Below, piece by piece: positions 34,388-42,967 of a stretch of DNA of 64,000 nt. The number at the start of each line of letters is the position of its first letter. Position 1 is the stretch's first letter. A program made the translations under genes and the position numbers. Source of the DNA: Thalassobius sp034670005. Its GTDB lineage: Bacteria; Pseudomonadota; Alphaproteobacteria; Rhodobacterales; Rhodobacteraceae. The notes beneath the pieces are model-generated. The model was not told where the DNA came from, ran no database searches, and saw only the letters and a list, made by a program, of their open reading frames with translations. Where the stretch lies: assembly GCF_034670005.1 (NCBI RefSeq), contig NZ_JAXMOH010000001.1:62001-126000 (forward strand). The letters are read 5' to 3'.

Positions 34388-34480
34388 TTTGCGTCCCTTC
34401 GTCTTTGACCCGCGCGATTCGTATGCCGCACGAGCGGTTCCAGACCGTGCGTTTAATGCGCCCGGGACGGGTCAGTTACC

Positions 34481-34494
34481 TTGATCTGCATCAA
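34481..34494. promoter_or_regulatory. FnrL box ahead of ccoN
   Basis: TTGATCTGCATCAA is a perfect FNR palindrome 94 bases before the ccoN start. Confidence 0.85.
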
Positions 34495-34533
34495 AAGCAA
34501 TCCCTCCTTTTTGTCGCGTCGCGGGCTTTCTAA

Positions 34534-34547
34534 TTGACCCGTATCAA
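34534..34547. promoter_or_regulatory. FnrL box ahead of the stress protein gene
   Basis: TTGACCCGTATCAA lies 62 bases before the universal stress protein start, with one half-site differing from consensus. Together with the box at 34481 it gives each divergent unit its own site. Confidence 0.72.
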
Positions 34548-34608
34548 AGTCAGCGCCCCGTACGGGGCTTAGGGTAGCAACATGCGGCCTGAACCAAAGA
34601 GGACAATC

Positions 34609-35448
34609 ATGGCTTACAAGACCCTATTCACGGTATTGACCGATGCCGACCTGGTGGAACCCATTCTGAAAAAAGGAATCGTCCTGGCCAATGCCTACGA
34701 CGCTCATTTTGAGGTGCTCTGCCTGGGGGTGGATCGGACCCAGACCGGATACTATTACGCGGGGGCCAACGCGATGGTTCTGCAAGAAACCATCACCCGC
34801 GCCAATGAAGAGGCCAAAGAGATCGACGCGAAGGTGAAACAGCGGCTCGGTAAATCCGATATCCGCTGGAACTCAGATCTGGGCGTCGCTCAGTTGGCCG
34901 ATATCGGACGGCATGTCGCCGCCCATGCGCGCTTTGCCGATCTGGTGCTGTTGCCGCAACCTTATGGAGAAAATCGCGGTGCCGAATTGGAACCGGTCAT
35001 CGAAGCGGCAATGTTCGACGGCAAAGTTCCGGTATTGGTTCTACCAACCGAGGACCGCAAAGTCACTGATCTCAACCGGATCACTATCGCCTGGAATGAA
35101 AGCAACGAATCGATGGCAGCGGTGCGCGCGGCCATGCCTTTGCTGAAAGAAGCGGCTTCGGTGCGTGTGGTTGTGATTGATCCGCCGGCACATGGCCCGA
35201 ACCGATCCGACCCGGGCGGCATGCTGTCGCAATTCCTGGCCCGCCACGACATTCGGGTGGAAATCGACGTTCTGGCGAAAACACTGCCGCGAATTTCCGA
35301 CGTAATCCTGCGTCACGCCACCGACAACGATGCCGATATGGTGGTGATGGGGGCCTATGGCCATTCGCGTTTCCGCGAAGCCATTTTGGGCGGTGCCACG
35401 CGTGATATGCTGGAAAAAGCGGAACTGCCTGTCTTTATGGCGCATTGA
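34609..35448 (+). CDS. Universal stress protein with two Usp domains
   Basis: A 279-residue protein from the ATG at 34609. Two tandem UspA-like folds are seen, the second with the ATP-loop-like GAYGHSRFREAILGGATRDML near the C-terminus. Tandem Usp proteins are common in FNR regulons for low-oxygen survival. It is divergent from ccoN and carries its own FnrL-type box. Confidence 0.88.
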   Translation: MAYKTLFTVLTDADLVEPILKKGIVLANAYDAHFEVLCLGVDRTQTGYYYAGANAMVLQETITRANEEAKEIDAKVKQRLGKSDIRWNSDLGVAQLADIGRHVAAHARFADLVLLPQPYGENRGAELEPVIEAAMFDGKVPVLVLPTEDRKVTDLNRITIAWNESNESMAAVRAAMPLLKEAASVRVVVIDPPAHGPNRSDPGGMLSQFLARHDIRVEIDVLAKTLPRISDVILRHATDNDADMVVMGAYGHSRFREAILGGATRDMLEKAELPVFMAH

Positions 35449-35453
35449 TAAGG

Positions 35454-35475
35454 CTGGGCGGATTTTCCCGCCCAG
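35454..35475 (+). terminator. Hairpin after the stress protein gene
   Basis: CTGGGCGG and CCGCCCAG form an 8-base stem with a 6-base T-rich loop directly after the stop codon. No long T-run follows. Confidence 0.5.
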
Positions 35476-35704
35476 TTCCCGCGATCCGGAAACCCCACAA
35501 TGTCCGGTGGCTTCGAGCATTGTATTCAGGCGGTGTCAAAACGGTAATTCAGGGCTTGGCGCGGTTTGGTCTGCTTATCGCGCTTTTTTCGGCGGCATCA
35601 AAATGCTGCCTGCAGGGCCGTAGATCCTCAACCGGGAAAATCGCCCAAAACAGAAATCACAAACGCCGACACCGGTAACTGGCTCGGCCCCACCATTCGC
35701 GTCG

Positions 35705-36451
35705 TCAGGCGAACATACCGCCATCGGAATCGTCGCCCGCTTCTTCCATCAGGCGGGTGAAATCGGGCACCGTCACGTGACGCTTACCTTCGAGAAGAAT
35801 GACGCCATCGCGTTTCAGCGCCGAAATCTGGCGACTGACCGTTTCCAGCGTCAGGCCCAGATAATCCGCCATCGCTTCGCGGGTCAATGGCAGGTCAAAG
35901 ACCAGCGCGCCTTCGGCTGGCCTCAGATTCAGCGTCGCATCACGCCGGGCGATGATCGACAACAGGCTGGCAATCTTTTCACGGGCCGTCTTGCGACCCA
36001 GCACCAACATCCATTCCCGCGCCGCATCCAGTTCGTCCAGCGTCATTTCCAGAAGACGCTGCGCGATATGCGGCGTTCTTTCCATCAACTGCTCGAACGG
36101 TTTCTTGCGGAAACAGCACATGACCAGATCCGTGGTCGCCACGACATCATAAGCCGACCCGTCGCGGCCCGGACGCCCAACAAAATCGCTGGGCAGCAAC
36201 AACCCAACCATCTGGGTGCGGCCGTCCTCCATCGTCTGAGTCAGGGTGGCAATACCGGTCACCACTGAGCCCACGAAATCCATCTTGTCACCCGACCAGA
36301 TCACCGTCTGACCGGCTTCAAATGTCCGATAATATTTGATCGCTTCCAGCAGGCCCAACTCATCCGCCTCACAGCGTGCACAAACTGCACGATGCCGGAT
36401 CGGACAGTCATCACACTCATGGCTGTTCTGAGATTGCTCTTCTTTCAACAT
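35705..36451 (-). CDS. fnrL: Oxygen-sensing regulator FnrL
   Basis: A 248-residue Crp/Fnr regulator. Cysteines C13, C16, C24 and C27 (HECDDCPIRHRAVCARC) and C112/C113 provide the ligands for an oxygen-labile [4Fe-4S] cluster. The helix-turn-helix REAMADYLGLTLETVSRQISALK carries the E--SR reading set for TTGAT half-sites. It probably activates ccoNOQP, ccoGHIS, the Usp gene and hemN. An FnrL box 19 bases ahead of its start allows self-control. Confidence 0.95.
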   Translation of the reverse strand: MLKEEQSQNSHECDDCPIRHRAVCARCEADELGLLEAIKYYRTFEAGQTVIWSGDKMDFVGSVVTGIATLTQTMEDGRTQMVGLLLPSDFVGRPGRDGSAYDVVATTDLVMCCFRKKPFEQLMERTPHIAQRLLEMTLDELDAAREWMLVLGRKTAREKIASLLSIIARRDATLNLRPAEGALVFDLPLTREAMADYLGLTLETVSRQISALKRDGVILLEGKRHVTVPDFTRLMEEAGDDSDGGMFA

Positions 36452-36469
36452 ATCGAACCGTTCGCGCGC

Positions 36470-36483
36470 TTGATCTGGGTCAA
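36470..36483. promoter_or_regulatory. FnrL box between fnrL and hemN
   Basis: TTGATCTGGGTCAA has one intact and one altered half-site. It is 19 bases from fnrL and 37 from hemN, so it can serve both. Confidence 0.75.
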
Positions 36484-36519
36484 AGTGGACCCATCTGGAT
36501 TCTACTACAGGCTATGCGC

Positions 36520-37875
36520 ATGGAAACAAAAACGCAACTTGCAAAACTGGGACTGTTTGACGCGAAAGTGCCAAGGTATACCAGTTACCCCACAGCCCCG
36601 CATTTTTCCGGAAATGTAGATGCTACAAAATTCTCTCAATGGATCAAAGAGATAGAATCTGACTCAGAGATATCTCTTTATGTCCATGTTCCATTTTGTC
36701 GCCGACTGTGTTGGTTTTGTGCATGTCGCACTCAAGGCACACAAAGCGACTCGCCCGTCATTGCCTATATGGAAACGCTGAAGTCTGAACTGGCTCTTCT
36801 GAAAAGCGTTCTGCCACGGGGGGTAAAATTGTCGCGGCTGCACTGGGGCGGCGGAACCCCGACCCTGCTGTCGCCGTCTATGATGAGCGATCTGGCGGGG
36901 ACAATTGCCGATGTCGCCCCGTTCGCGGAAGGGGCCGAATTTTCGGTGGAAATCGACCCTAATGAAATTGATGATGCCCGGCTGACAGCTCTCGCTGCTG
37001 CCGGGATGAATCGGGCCTCGATCGGGGTCCAGGATTTCGATGACGAAATTCAGCGGACCATCGGACGGCTACAGGGCTACGACGTGACCCGTGACGCGAT
37101 CGACGCGATCCGGGCGCACGGAATTGACAGCATCAACGCCGATATCCTGTTCGGCCTGCCGCATCAGTCGCGCGAAAAGATCACCGAAAGCGTTCAGAAA
37201 CTGCTGTCGCTCAATCCCAGCCGCGTAGCGCTTTACGGCTATGCCCATGTGCCGTGGATGGCCAAGCGCCAGCAGATGATACCCTCCGACGCGCTGCCGA
37301 CCCCTCAGGAACGGCTGGAACTGTTCGAAACCGCTCGGAATCTGTTCTTGTGGGACAATTATGTCGAAATCGGCATCGACCACTTCGCCATCCCCGAAGA
37401 CAGTCTGGCCGTAGCGCAGAAAGCTGGCAAGCTTCGGCGCAATTTCCAAGGCTATACAGATGATCGGTCACAGGTTCTGATTGGCGTCGGCGCATCATCG
37501 ATTTCGCGCTTCCCGCAGGGATATGCCCAAAACCATCCCTCGACAGGGGCTCATACGGCTGCAATTCGCGACGGTCATTTTTCGACTGCTCGCGGGCATG
37601 TGTTCAGCGCAGATGACAAGCTGCGCGGCCGGATTATTGAAATGCTGATGTGCGATTTCGCTATAGATAGCGAAGAACTTCTCGAATGCTACGATGTCAG
37701 CCGCGAACAACTCGAGAACATGCTGGACAAGGTAGAAACAACCTTTCCCGGCATTCTGAACCGTAAGGGTCTGGATATCTCCATTCCACCCAAAGCGCGC
37801 CCGCTGACCCGGATCATTGCCCGCAGCTTCGATGCGTATGATCTGTCCAAGGCCGGGCACAGCTCGGCGATCTGA
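36520..37875 (+). CDS. hemN: Oxygen-independent coproporphyrinogen III oxidase
   Basis: A 451-residue radical SAM enzyme. C60, C64 and C67 (VPFCRRLCWFCACR) bind the [4Fe-4S] cluster. The N-terminal VPRYTSYPTAPHF and the HWGGGTPTLLS motif are typical of HemN and not of HemW. It makes protoporphyrinogen IX without oxygen. The start at 36520 gives the usual N-terminus; it is divergent from fnrL across a shared FnrL box. Confidence 0.95.
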   Translation: METKTQLAKLGLFDAKVPRYTSYPTAPHFSGNVDATKFSQWIKEIESDSEISLYVHVPFCRRLCWFCACRTQGTQSDSPVIAYMETLKSELALLKSVLPRGVKLSRLHWGGGTPTLLSPSMMSDLAGTIADVAPFAEGAEFSVEIDPNEIDDARLTALAAAGMNRASIGVQDFDDEIQRTIGRLQGYDVTRDAIDAIRAHGIDSINADILFGLPHQSREKITESVQKLLSLNPSRVALYGYAHVPWMAKRQQMIPSDALPTPQERLELFETARNLFLWDNYVEIGIDHFAIPEDSLAVAQKAGKLRRNFQGYTDDRSQVLIGVGASSISRFPQGYAQNHPSTGAHTAAIRDGHFSTARGHVFSADDKLRGRIIEMLMCDFAIDSEELLECYDVSREQLENMLDKVETTFPGILNRKGLDISIPPKARPLTRIIARSFDAYDLSKAGHSSAI

Positions 37876-37879
37876 ACCA

Positions 37880-37920
37880 CAGGGGCAAGCGAAATCCGTA
37901 TCCGGTTTCTCTTGCCCCTG
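37880..37920. terminator. Long hairpin after hemN
   Basis: CAGGGGCAAG and CTTGCCCCTG are perfect 10-base arms, with GAAA/TTTC pairing further inside. There is no T-run, but its position right after hemN suggests transcript ending. Confidence 0.5.
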
Positions 37921-37938
37921 ACGGATAGGATAGCGCCC

Positions 37939-38853
37939 ATGCGGATTGCCACCTTCAACCTGCAAAACCTGCGCCTGCGCGGCGACCATCTGGACGGCGC
38001 ACGCGACGGCGACGTGCCGCAAGATCGTGGCGCGCAAGCCAGAGCGCTCGACCCGGCTGACCGGGCCCTGACCGCACAGGTCATCCGCGACACGGATGCC
38101 GATATCCTGGCATTGCAGGAAGTCTTCGATCAGCCGACGCTGGATCATTTCAACGCCCATGACCTGGTCCCAAGAGGGGCCGGGTATCCATTCCGCACCT
38201 GCCTGCCGGGCAATGACGGACGCGGATTGGATGTCGGGCTGATGTCACGGATCGAACCGGCACTGATCCGGTCCCATGCCACCCTGACGCCGAATGATCT
38301 GGGTCTGCATTTCGATGCTCTTGCCGACGATCTGCCGATCTTCCGGCGCGATGTGCTGCTGGCTCAAATCGGTCCGCTGACCCTGTTTATCTGCCATTTC
38401 AAGGCCCCCTACCCCGACAGTGAACAGGTTTGGGCCATTCGCCATGCCGAGGCGCTGGCGCTGCGCGCACTAATCGAACGCGAAATCCCCGACCCTGCCC
38501 GGGCTCTTTGGATGATCCTTGGCGATTTGAATGAGCCCGCCCATAGCCAACACCGCCCCGCGGCCATCGCGCCGCTGCGTGGCGACTTTGCCACCGATCT
38601 GTTGACCCGTATCCCGCAGACGGACCGCTGGTCCTGGCACAACCCGATTGAACGGCTTTACGGTCATCCCGATGCCCTGCTGGCCAGCCCGGCACTGGCC
38701 CGACGCTGGCCCAACGCAGTACCGCAGATCATCCGCAGCGGTATGGGGCTGGAAACCCGCCGAAACACCGGCCCGCACCTGCCGGGCGTCGGATACCACC
38801 GGCCCCATGCCAGCGATCATGCCGCCGTGGTGGTCGAAATAGACGGGATCTGA
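37939..38853 (+). CDS. Endonuclease/exonuclease/phosphatase family protein
   Basis: A 304-residue protein with the DNase I-like fold: RIATFNLQNLR, DILALQEVFD (catalytic Glu), ILGDLNE and the C-terminal ASDHAAVVVEI (catalytic Asp-His). It could act on nucleic acids or phosphoesters. No signal peptide is evident. It converges with yejF, with a gap of 10 bases. Confidence 0.87.
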   Translation: MRIATFNLQNLRLRGDHLDGARDGDVPQDRGAQARALDPADRALTAQVIRDTDADILALQEVFDQPTLDHFNAHDLVPRGAGYPFRTCLPGNDGRGLDVGLMSRIEPALIRSHATLTPNDLGLHFDALADDLPIFRRDVLLAQIGPLTLFICHFKAPYPDSEQVWAIRHAEALALRALIEREIPDPARALWMILGDLNEPAHSQHRPAAIAPLRGDFATDLLTRIPQTDRWSWHNPIERLYGHPDALLASPALARRWPNAVPQIIRSGMGLETRRNTGPHLPGVGYHRPHASDHAAVVVEIDGI

Positions 38854-38863
38854 TCCTGCAGCC

Positions 38864-40456
38864 TTAGCTGCCAGATTCCATCGTCGCCGCCACCAGCAAC
38901 GACTTAGCATATTCCGTCTGTGGATTGTCGAACAGCGCCTGCGCCGTTCCGGCCTCGACCACATCGCCCTGCTTCATCACGATCATCTTGTGGCTCATCG
39001 CGCGCACCACGTTCAGATCGTGGCTGATGAACAAATAGGCCAACCCGTGTTTTTCCTGCAGATGCCGCAACAGGTCTACGATCTGCACCTGCACCGTCAT
39101 GTCCAGCGCGCTGGTCGGTTCGTCCAGCACCACCAGACGCGGCCGCAGGATCATCGCCCGGGCGATGGCGATACGCTGACGCTGACCGCCGGAAAATTCA
39201 TGCGGGTAGCGGTGCATCGTGGCCGGGTCCAACCCGACCTCCTGCATCACTTCGGCCACCATGTCGTTCCGGTTTCGCCCGGGATCTACGCCATGTACGC
39301 TCAACCCCTCGGCAATGATCTGTTCGCAGGTCATCCGCGGCGACAGGCTGCCGAACGGGTCCTGGAATACGATTTGCATTTCCTTGCGCAGCGCCCGCAA
39401 CTGCCGCGTCGACCAACCGCGCACATCGCGCCCGTCAAAGGTGATACCGCCCTCGGACCCGATCAGCCGCATGATTGCCAGCGCCAGCGTGGTCTTGCCC
39501 GATCCGCTTTCGCCGACGATGCCAAGGGTTTCACCTTCGCGCACGCTGATACTGGCGTCATTCACCGCCTTCACATGGCCGACGACCTTTTTGAAAAACC
39601 CCTGCTGGATTGGGAACCAGACCCGCAGGTCTTCGGTTTTGATCAATTCCTTGGCGCCCTCCGGCACCGCGACCGGCTGCCCCGCCGGCTGCGCCGATAG
39701 CAGCTTTTGGGTATAAGGGTGCTGCGGATTATCGAAAATCTCGACCGTCGGCCCGGTCTCAACGATTTCGCCATCCTTCATCACACAGACCCTGTCGGCG
39801 ATCCGCCGCACGATGCTCAAATCGTGCGTGATGAATAACAGCCCCATATTCTCGGATCGTTTCAGTTCGGCCAGCAATTCCAGAATCTGCGCCTGAATGG
39901 TCACATCCAGCGCCGTGGTCGGTTCATCAGCGATCAGGATGTCGGGCTTGTTGGCCAGCGCCATTGCGATCATCACCCGTTGCCGCTGCCCGCCTGACAA
40001 TTGATGCGGATAAGCACCCAACCGGCTTTCCGCATCACGGATTCCGACTCGTTTCAGCAGATCCAATACCCGCGCCCGGGCTTTGTTGCCCACCACCGCT
40101 TGATGCAGCGCCAGAGATTCAGTCAACTGCCGCTCAATCGTGTGCAGCGGATTCAGTGACGTCATCGGTTCCTGAAAAATGAAGCTGATATCGTTGCCCC
40201 GCACCTTGCGCAGCAACCGGTCCGGGGCGCCGATCATTTCCTGACCGTCATAGGTGACCGATCCGCTGACCTGTGCCACATCACCCAACAATGACACCGT
40301 GGACAAGGCGGTAACCGATTTGCCCGACCCGCTTTCGCCCACCAAGGCCACGGTTTCGCCCCGGTCCAAGCTGAAGGAAACGCCCCTGACCGCCATATTG
40401 GTTTTACCGTCCTGGCGGAAACTGACGGTCAGGTCCTTGACCTCAAGTATGCTCAT
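38864..40456 (-). CDS. yejF: Peptide ABC transporter ATPase YejF (two ABC domains)
   Basis: A 530-residue protein with two ATPase domains in tandem, each with Walker A (GESGSGKS in the first, GESGSGKT in the second) and an ABC signature (LSGGQRQR, FSGGQRQR). It powers the YejBE permease for uptake of peptides and microcin-like compounds. The start at 40456 is well placed after the small membrane protein gene; a longer upstream frame overlaps that gene and is not used. Confidence 0.95.
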   Translation of the reverse strand: MSILEVKDLTVSFRQDGKTNMAVRGVSFSLDRGETVALVGESGSGKSVTALSTVSLLGDVAQVSGSVTYDGQEMIGAPDRLLRKVRGNDISFIFQEPMTSLNPLHTIERQLTESLALHQAVVGNKARARVLDLLKRVGIRDAESRLGAYPHQLSGGQRQRVMIAMALANKPDILIADEPTTALDVTIQAQILELLAELKRSENMGLLFITHDLSIVRRIADRVCVMKDGEIVETGPTVEIFDNPQHPYTQKLLSAQPAGQPVAVPEGAKELIKTEDLRVWFPIQQGFFKKVVGHVKAVNDASISVREGETLGIVGESGSGKTTLALAIMRLIGSEGGITFDGRDVRGWSTRQLRALRKEMQIVFQDPFGSLSPRMTCEQIIAEGLSVHGVDPGRNRNDMVAEVMQEVGLDPATMHRYPHEFSGGQRQRIAIARAMILRPRLVVLDEPTSALDMTVQVQIVDLLRHLQEKHGLAYLFISHDLNVVRAMSHKMIVMKQGDVVEAGTAQALFDNPQTEYAKSLLVAATMESGS

Positions 40457-40761
40457 AGAGACCTCATCGCATTCAGCATGATCACGCCCCAGATCGCGCC
40501 GCCAATCGTGAAGGACAACCCGAACCAACTCAGGGGGCGGGCTTGCCACCGCATCAAGGCTGCATAGAGCACCGACATCGCCACCGGCCCAAACGGCACC
40601 GCCCAAACCCACAGCAGTTTTCCAAAACTACGCGCCGACAGATCGGCGCTCAAAACCCCGAACCCAATCCAGCCCAACATAATGGCAGACATGACAACCG
40701 CAGTTCCGCTCAACCCGTTAAGGGCGCACTGTCCTTTTGAGATACAGACGGGCGCAGTCAT
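40453..40761 (-). CDS. Small membrane protein inside the yej operon
   Basis: A 102-residue protein with three hydrophobic segments (about 20-40, 48-68, 78-98) and no family I recognise. Its start overlaps the yejE stop (ATGA) and its stop overlaps the yejF start (ATGA). Both couplings suggest it is made with the transporter and may belong to it. Enteric yejABEF operons have no such gene. Confidence 0.75.
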   Translation of the reverse strand: MTAPVCISKGQCALNGLSGTAVVMSAIMLGWIGFGVLSADLSARSFGKLLWVWAVPFGPVAMSVLYAALMRWQARPLSWFGLSFTIGGAIWGVIMLNAMRSL

Positions 40762-41870
40762 TGAAAGGTCTTCCTCGGGTCAAACGCGTCCCTGACGCCT
40801 TCGAAGATGAACACCAGCAGCGACAGCATCACCGCGAAGACGGTAAAGGCGGTGAAGGCCAGCCACGGCGCCTGTAGGTTCTGTTTCGCCTGCAATGTCA
40901 GTTCGCCCAGGCTTGGCGCCGAGGATGGCAAGCCAAAGCCAAGGAAATCCAGCCCAGCCAACGTCGAAATGGTCCCGGTGACGATGAAGGGCAGCATGGT
41001 CAGCGTCGCCACCATCGCGTTGGGCAGCATGTGGCGGAACATGATCACCCGGTTCGACACGCCCAAAGCTTTCGCCGCGCGCACATATTCGAGGTTCCGC
41101 GCCCGCAGGAATTCGGCCCGCACCACACCGACCAGCGCTGTCCAGCTGAACAGCACGATGATTAGCACGAGCAGCCAAAATCCGCGCCCAAGAATTGCGA
41201 AAAGGATGATGATGACATAAAGCGCCGGGGTTGCCCCCCAGATTTCGATCACCCGCTGGAAAATCAGGTCCAGCCAGCCGCCGAAATAGCCCTGCAAGGC
41301 CCCCGCGACAATGCCCACCACGCTGGCCAGAGTAGTGACGATCAGGGTAAACAGGATCGACAGCCGGAAGCCATAGATCACACGCGCGACCACGTCGCGT
41401 TTGGTGTCGTCGGTGCCAAGCCAGTTCATCCCGTTCGGCGGCAACGGCGCCGCGCCGGGCCGGTCCACAGTGGTCTGGTAACTGTAGGGGATCGGCGGCC
41501 ACAGTGCCCAGCCGCGTTGAAACCCGTCTGTACCTTTGTCGAACGTGCCCTCGGAGATCGCTGTCACCATCCCCTCGGGATCGTCCCAGCAGTCTTCCAG
41601 CCCGCCACTCATGATCAGGCATTGCACTTCCGGGTCGCGATAGGGCGCTTCGGTCTGGAAATCGCCGCCAAAGGCGGTTTCGGGATAGAAGCGGAAGATC
41701 GGCGCATAGAAGTCGCCGCGGTACTTCACCAGAATCGGTTTGTCATTGGCGATGAACTCGGCAAACAACGACAGGCCGAACAAGATCGCGAACACGATCA
41801 GCGACCAGAAGGCGCGGCGGTTGCGCTTGAAATTATTCCAGCGGCGTTGATTGAGCGGGGACAGCGCCAT
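40758..41870 (-). CDS. yejE: Peptide ABC transporter permease YejE
   Basis: A 370-residue permease with an N-terminal helix, a large periplasmic loop unlike that of DppC, then the inner-membrane permease core with the EAA loop VRAEFLRARNLEYVRAAKALG. The long loop and FKRNRRAFWSLIVFAI N-terminus are features of YejE. It joins yejB at a TGATG overlap. Confidence 0.95.
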   Translation of the reverse strand: MALSPLNQRRWNNFKRNRRAFWSLIVFAILFGLSLFAEFIANDKPILVKYRGDFYAPIFRFYPETAFGGDFQTEAPYRDPEVQCLIMSGGLEDCWDDPEGMVTAISEGTFDKGTDGFQRGWALWPPIPYSYQTTVDRPGAAPLPPNGMNWLGTDDTKRDVVARVIYGFRLSILFTLIVTTLASVVGIVAGALQGYFGGWLDLIFQRVIEIWGATPALYVIIILFAILGRGFWLLVLIIVLFSWTALVGVVRAEFLRARNLEYVRAAKALGVSNRVIMFRHMLPNAMVATLTMLPFIVTGTISTLAGLDFLGFGLPSSAPSLGELTLQAKQNLQAPWLAFTAFTVFAVMLSLLVFIFEGVRDAFDPRKTFQ

Positions 41871-42958
41871 CAGCCTTCCCTCTTCTCGAAATCAATCCGT
41901 GGGTCGACAAAGACATACATCAGATCCGACAGAATCCCGACCACCAGCCCGATGATACCGAAAATGAACAGGGTGCCGAAAATCACCGGATAGTCGCGCG
42001 CCACCGCCGCTTCGAATCCCAACCGGCCCAGCCCATCGAGGCTGAAGATCGTCTCGATGATCAACGAGCCGCCAAAAAACACGCCAATAAACACCGCCGG
42101 GAACCCCGCGATCACGATCAGCATCGCGTTGCGGAACACGTGGCCATACAGCACCCGCTGTTCGGTCAGCCCCTTAGCCCGCGCGGTCATCACGTAGTGC
42201 TTTTTGATCTCATCAAGGAAACTGTTCTTGGTCAGCAGCGTGAGCGTCGCAAAGGCTGCGATGGTCGAAGCGAAGACCGGTAGCGCGATATGCCAGAAAT
42301 AGTCGACCACCTTGCCGACCAGTGAAAGTTCCGCCCAGTTGTCCGATGTCAGCCCCCTGAGCGGGAAGATCTGCCAATAACTGCCGCCCGCGAACAGCAC
42401 CAGCAGCAGAATCGCGAACAGGAAGCCTGGGATCGCGTAGGCCACGATGATCACCGCGCTGGTCCAGGTGTCGAAGCGGCCGCCATCCTGCACCGCCTTG
42501 CGGATGCCAAGCGGGATCGAAATGGCATAGGCGATCAAGGTAGACCACAGGCCCAGGGTGATCGACACCGGCATCTTTTCCAGAACCAGATCGGTCACGC
42601 TGATCGACCGGAAATAACTTTGGCCGAAATCCAGCCGCATATAATTCCACATCATGTTGAAGAACCGCTGCAACGGCGGTTTGTCGAAACCAAATTCCTT
42701 TTCCAGCTCGGCGATGAATTCCGGAGGCAACCCACGTGCCCCGGCATATTCGCTTTCCGAGGTTGCCGCGGCGCTGCCGCCACCCGCATCGCCGCCCCCG
42801 GCAATACCTTCGAACACATCGCCCTGGCCCTGGACCTGGGCGATGATCTGTTCAATCGGACCACCCGGTACGAATTGAACCAGCACGAAATTGATTACCA
42901 TGATCCCGATCAGTGTCGGAATCACCAGCAACAGGCGGCGAAGAATATAGGCTCCCAT
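41870..42958 (-). CDS. yejB: Peptide ABC transporter permease YejB
   Basis: A 362-residue permease, MGAYILRRLLLVIPTLIGIMVINFVLVQFVPGGPIEQ, with the YejB insertion after the first helix, FGFDKPPLQRFFNMMWNYMRLDFG and the EAA loop FLDEIKKHYVMTARAKGLTEQRVL. It pairs with YejE to form the pore. Confidence 0.96.
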   Translation of the reverse strand: MGAYILRRLLLVIPTLIGIMVINFVLVQFVPGGPIEQIIAQVQGQGDVFEGIAGGGDAGGGSAAATSESEYAGARGLPPEFIAELEKEFGFDKPPLQRFFNMMWNYMRLDFGQSYFRSISVTDLVLEKMPVSITLGLWSTLIAYAISIPLGIRKAVQDGGRFDTWTSAVIIVAYAIPGFLFAILLLVLFAGGSYWQIFPLRGLTSDNWAELSLVGKVVDYFWHIALPVFASTIAAFATLTLLTKNSFLDEIKKHYVMTARAKGLTEQRVLYGHVFRNAMLIVIAGFPAVFIGVFFGGSLIIETIFSLDGLGRLGFEAAVARDYPVIFGTLFIFGIIGLVVGILSDLMYVFVDPRIDFEKREG

Positions 42959-42967
42959 GGTTCTGCC

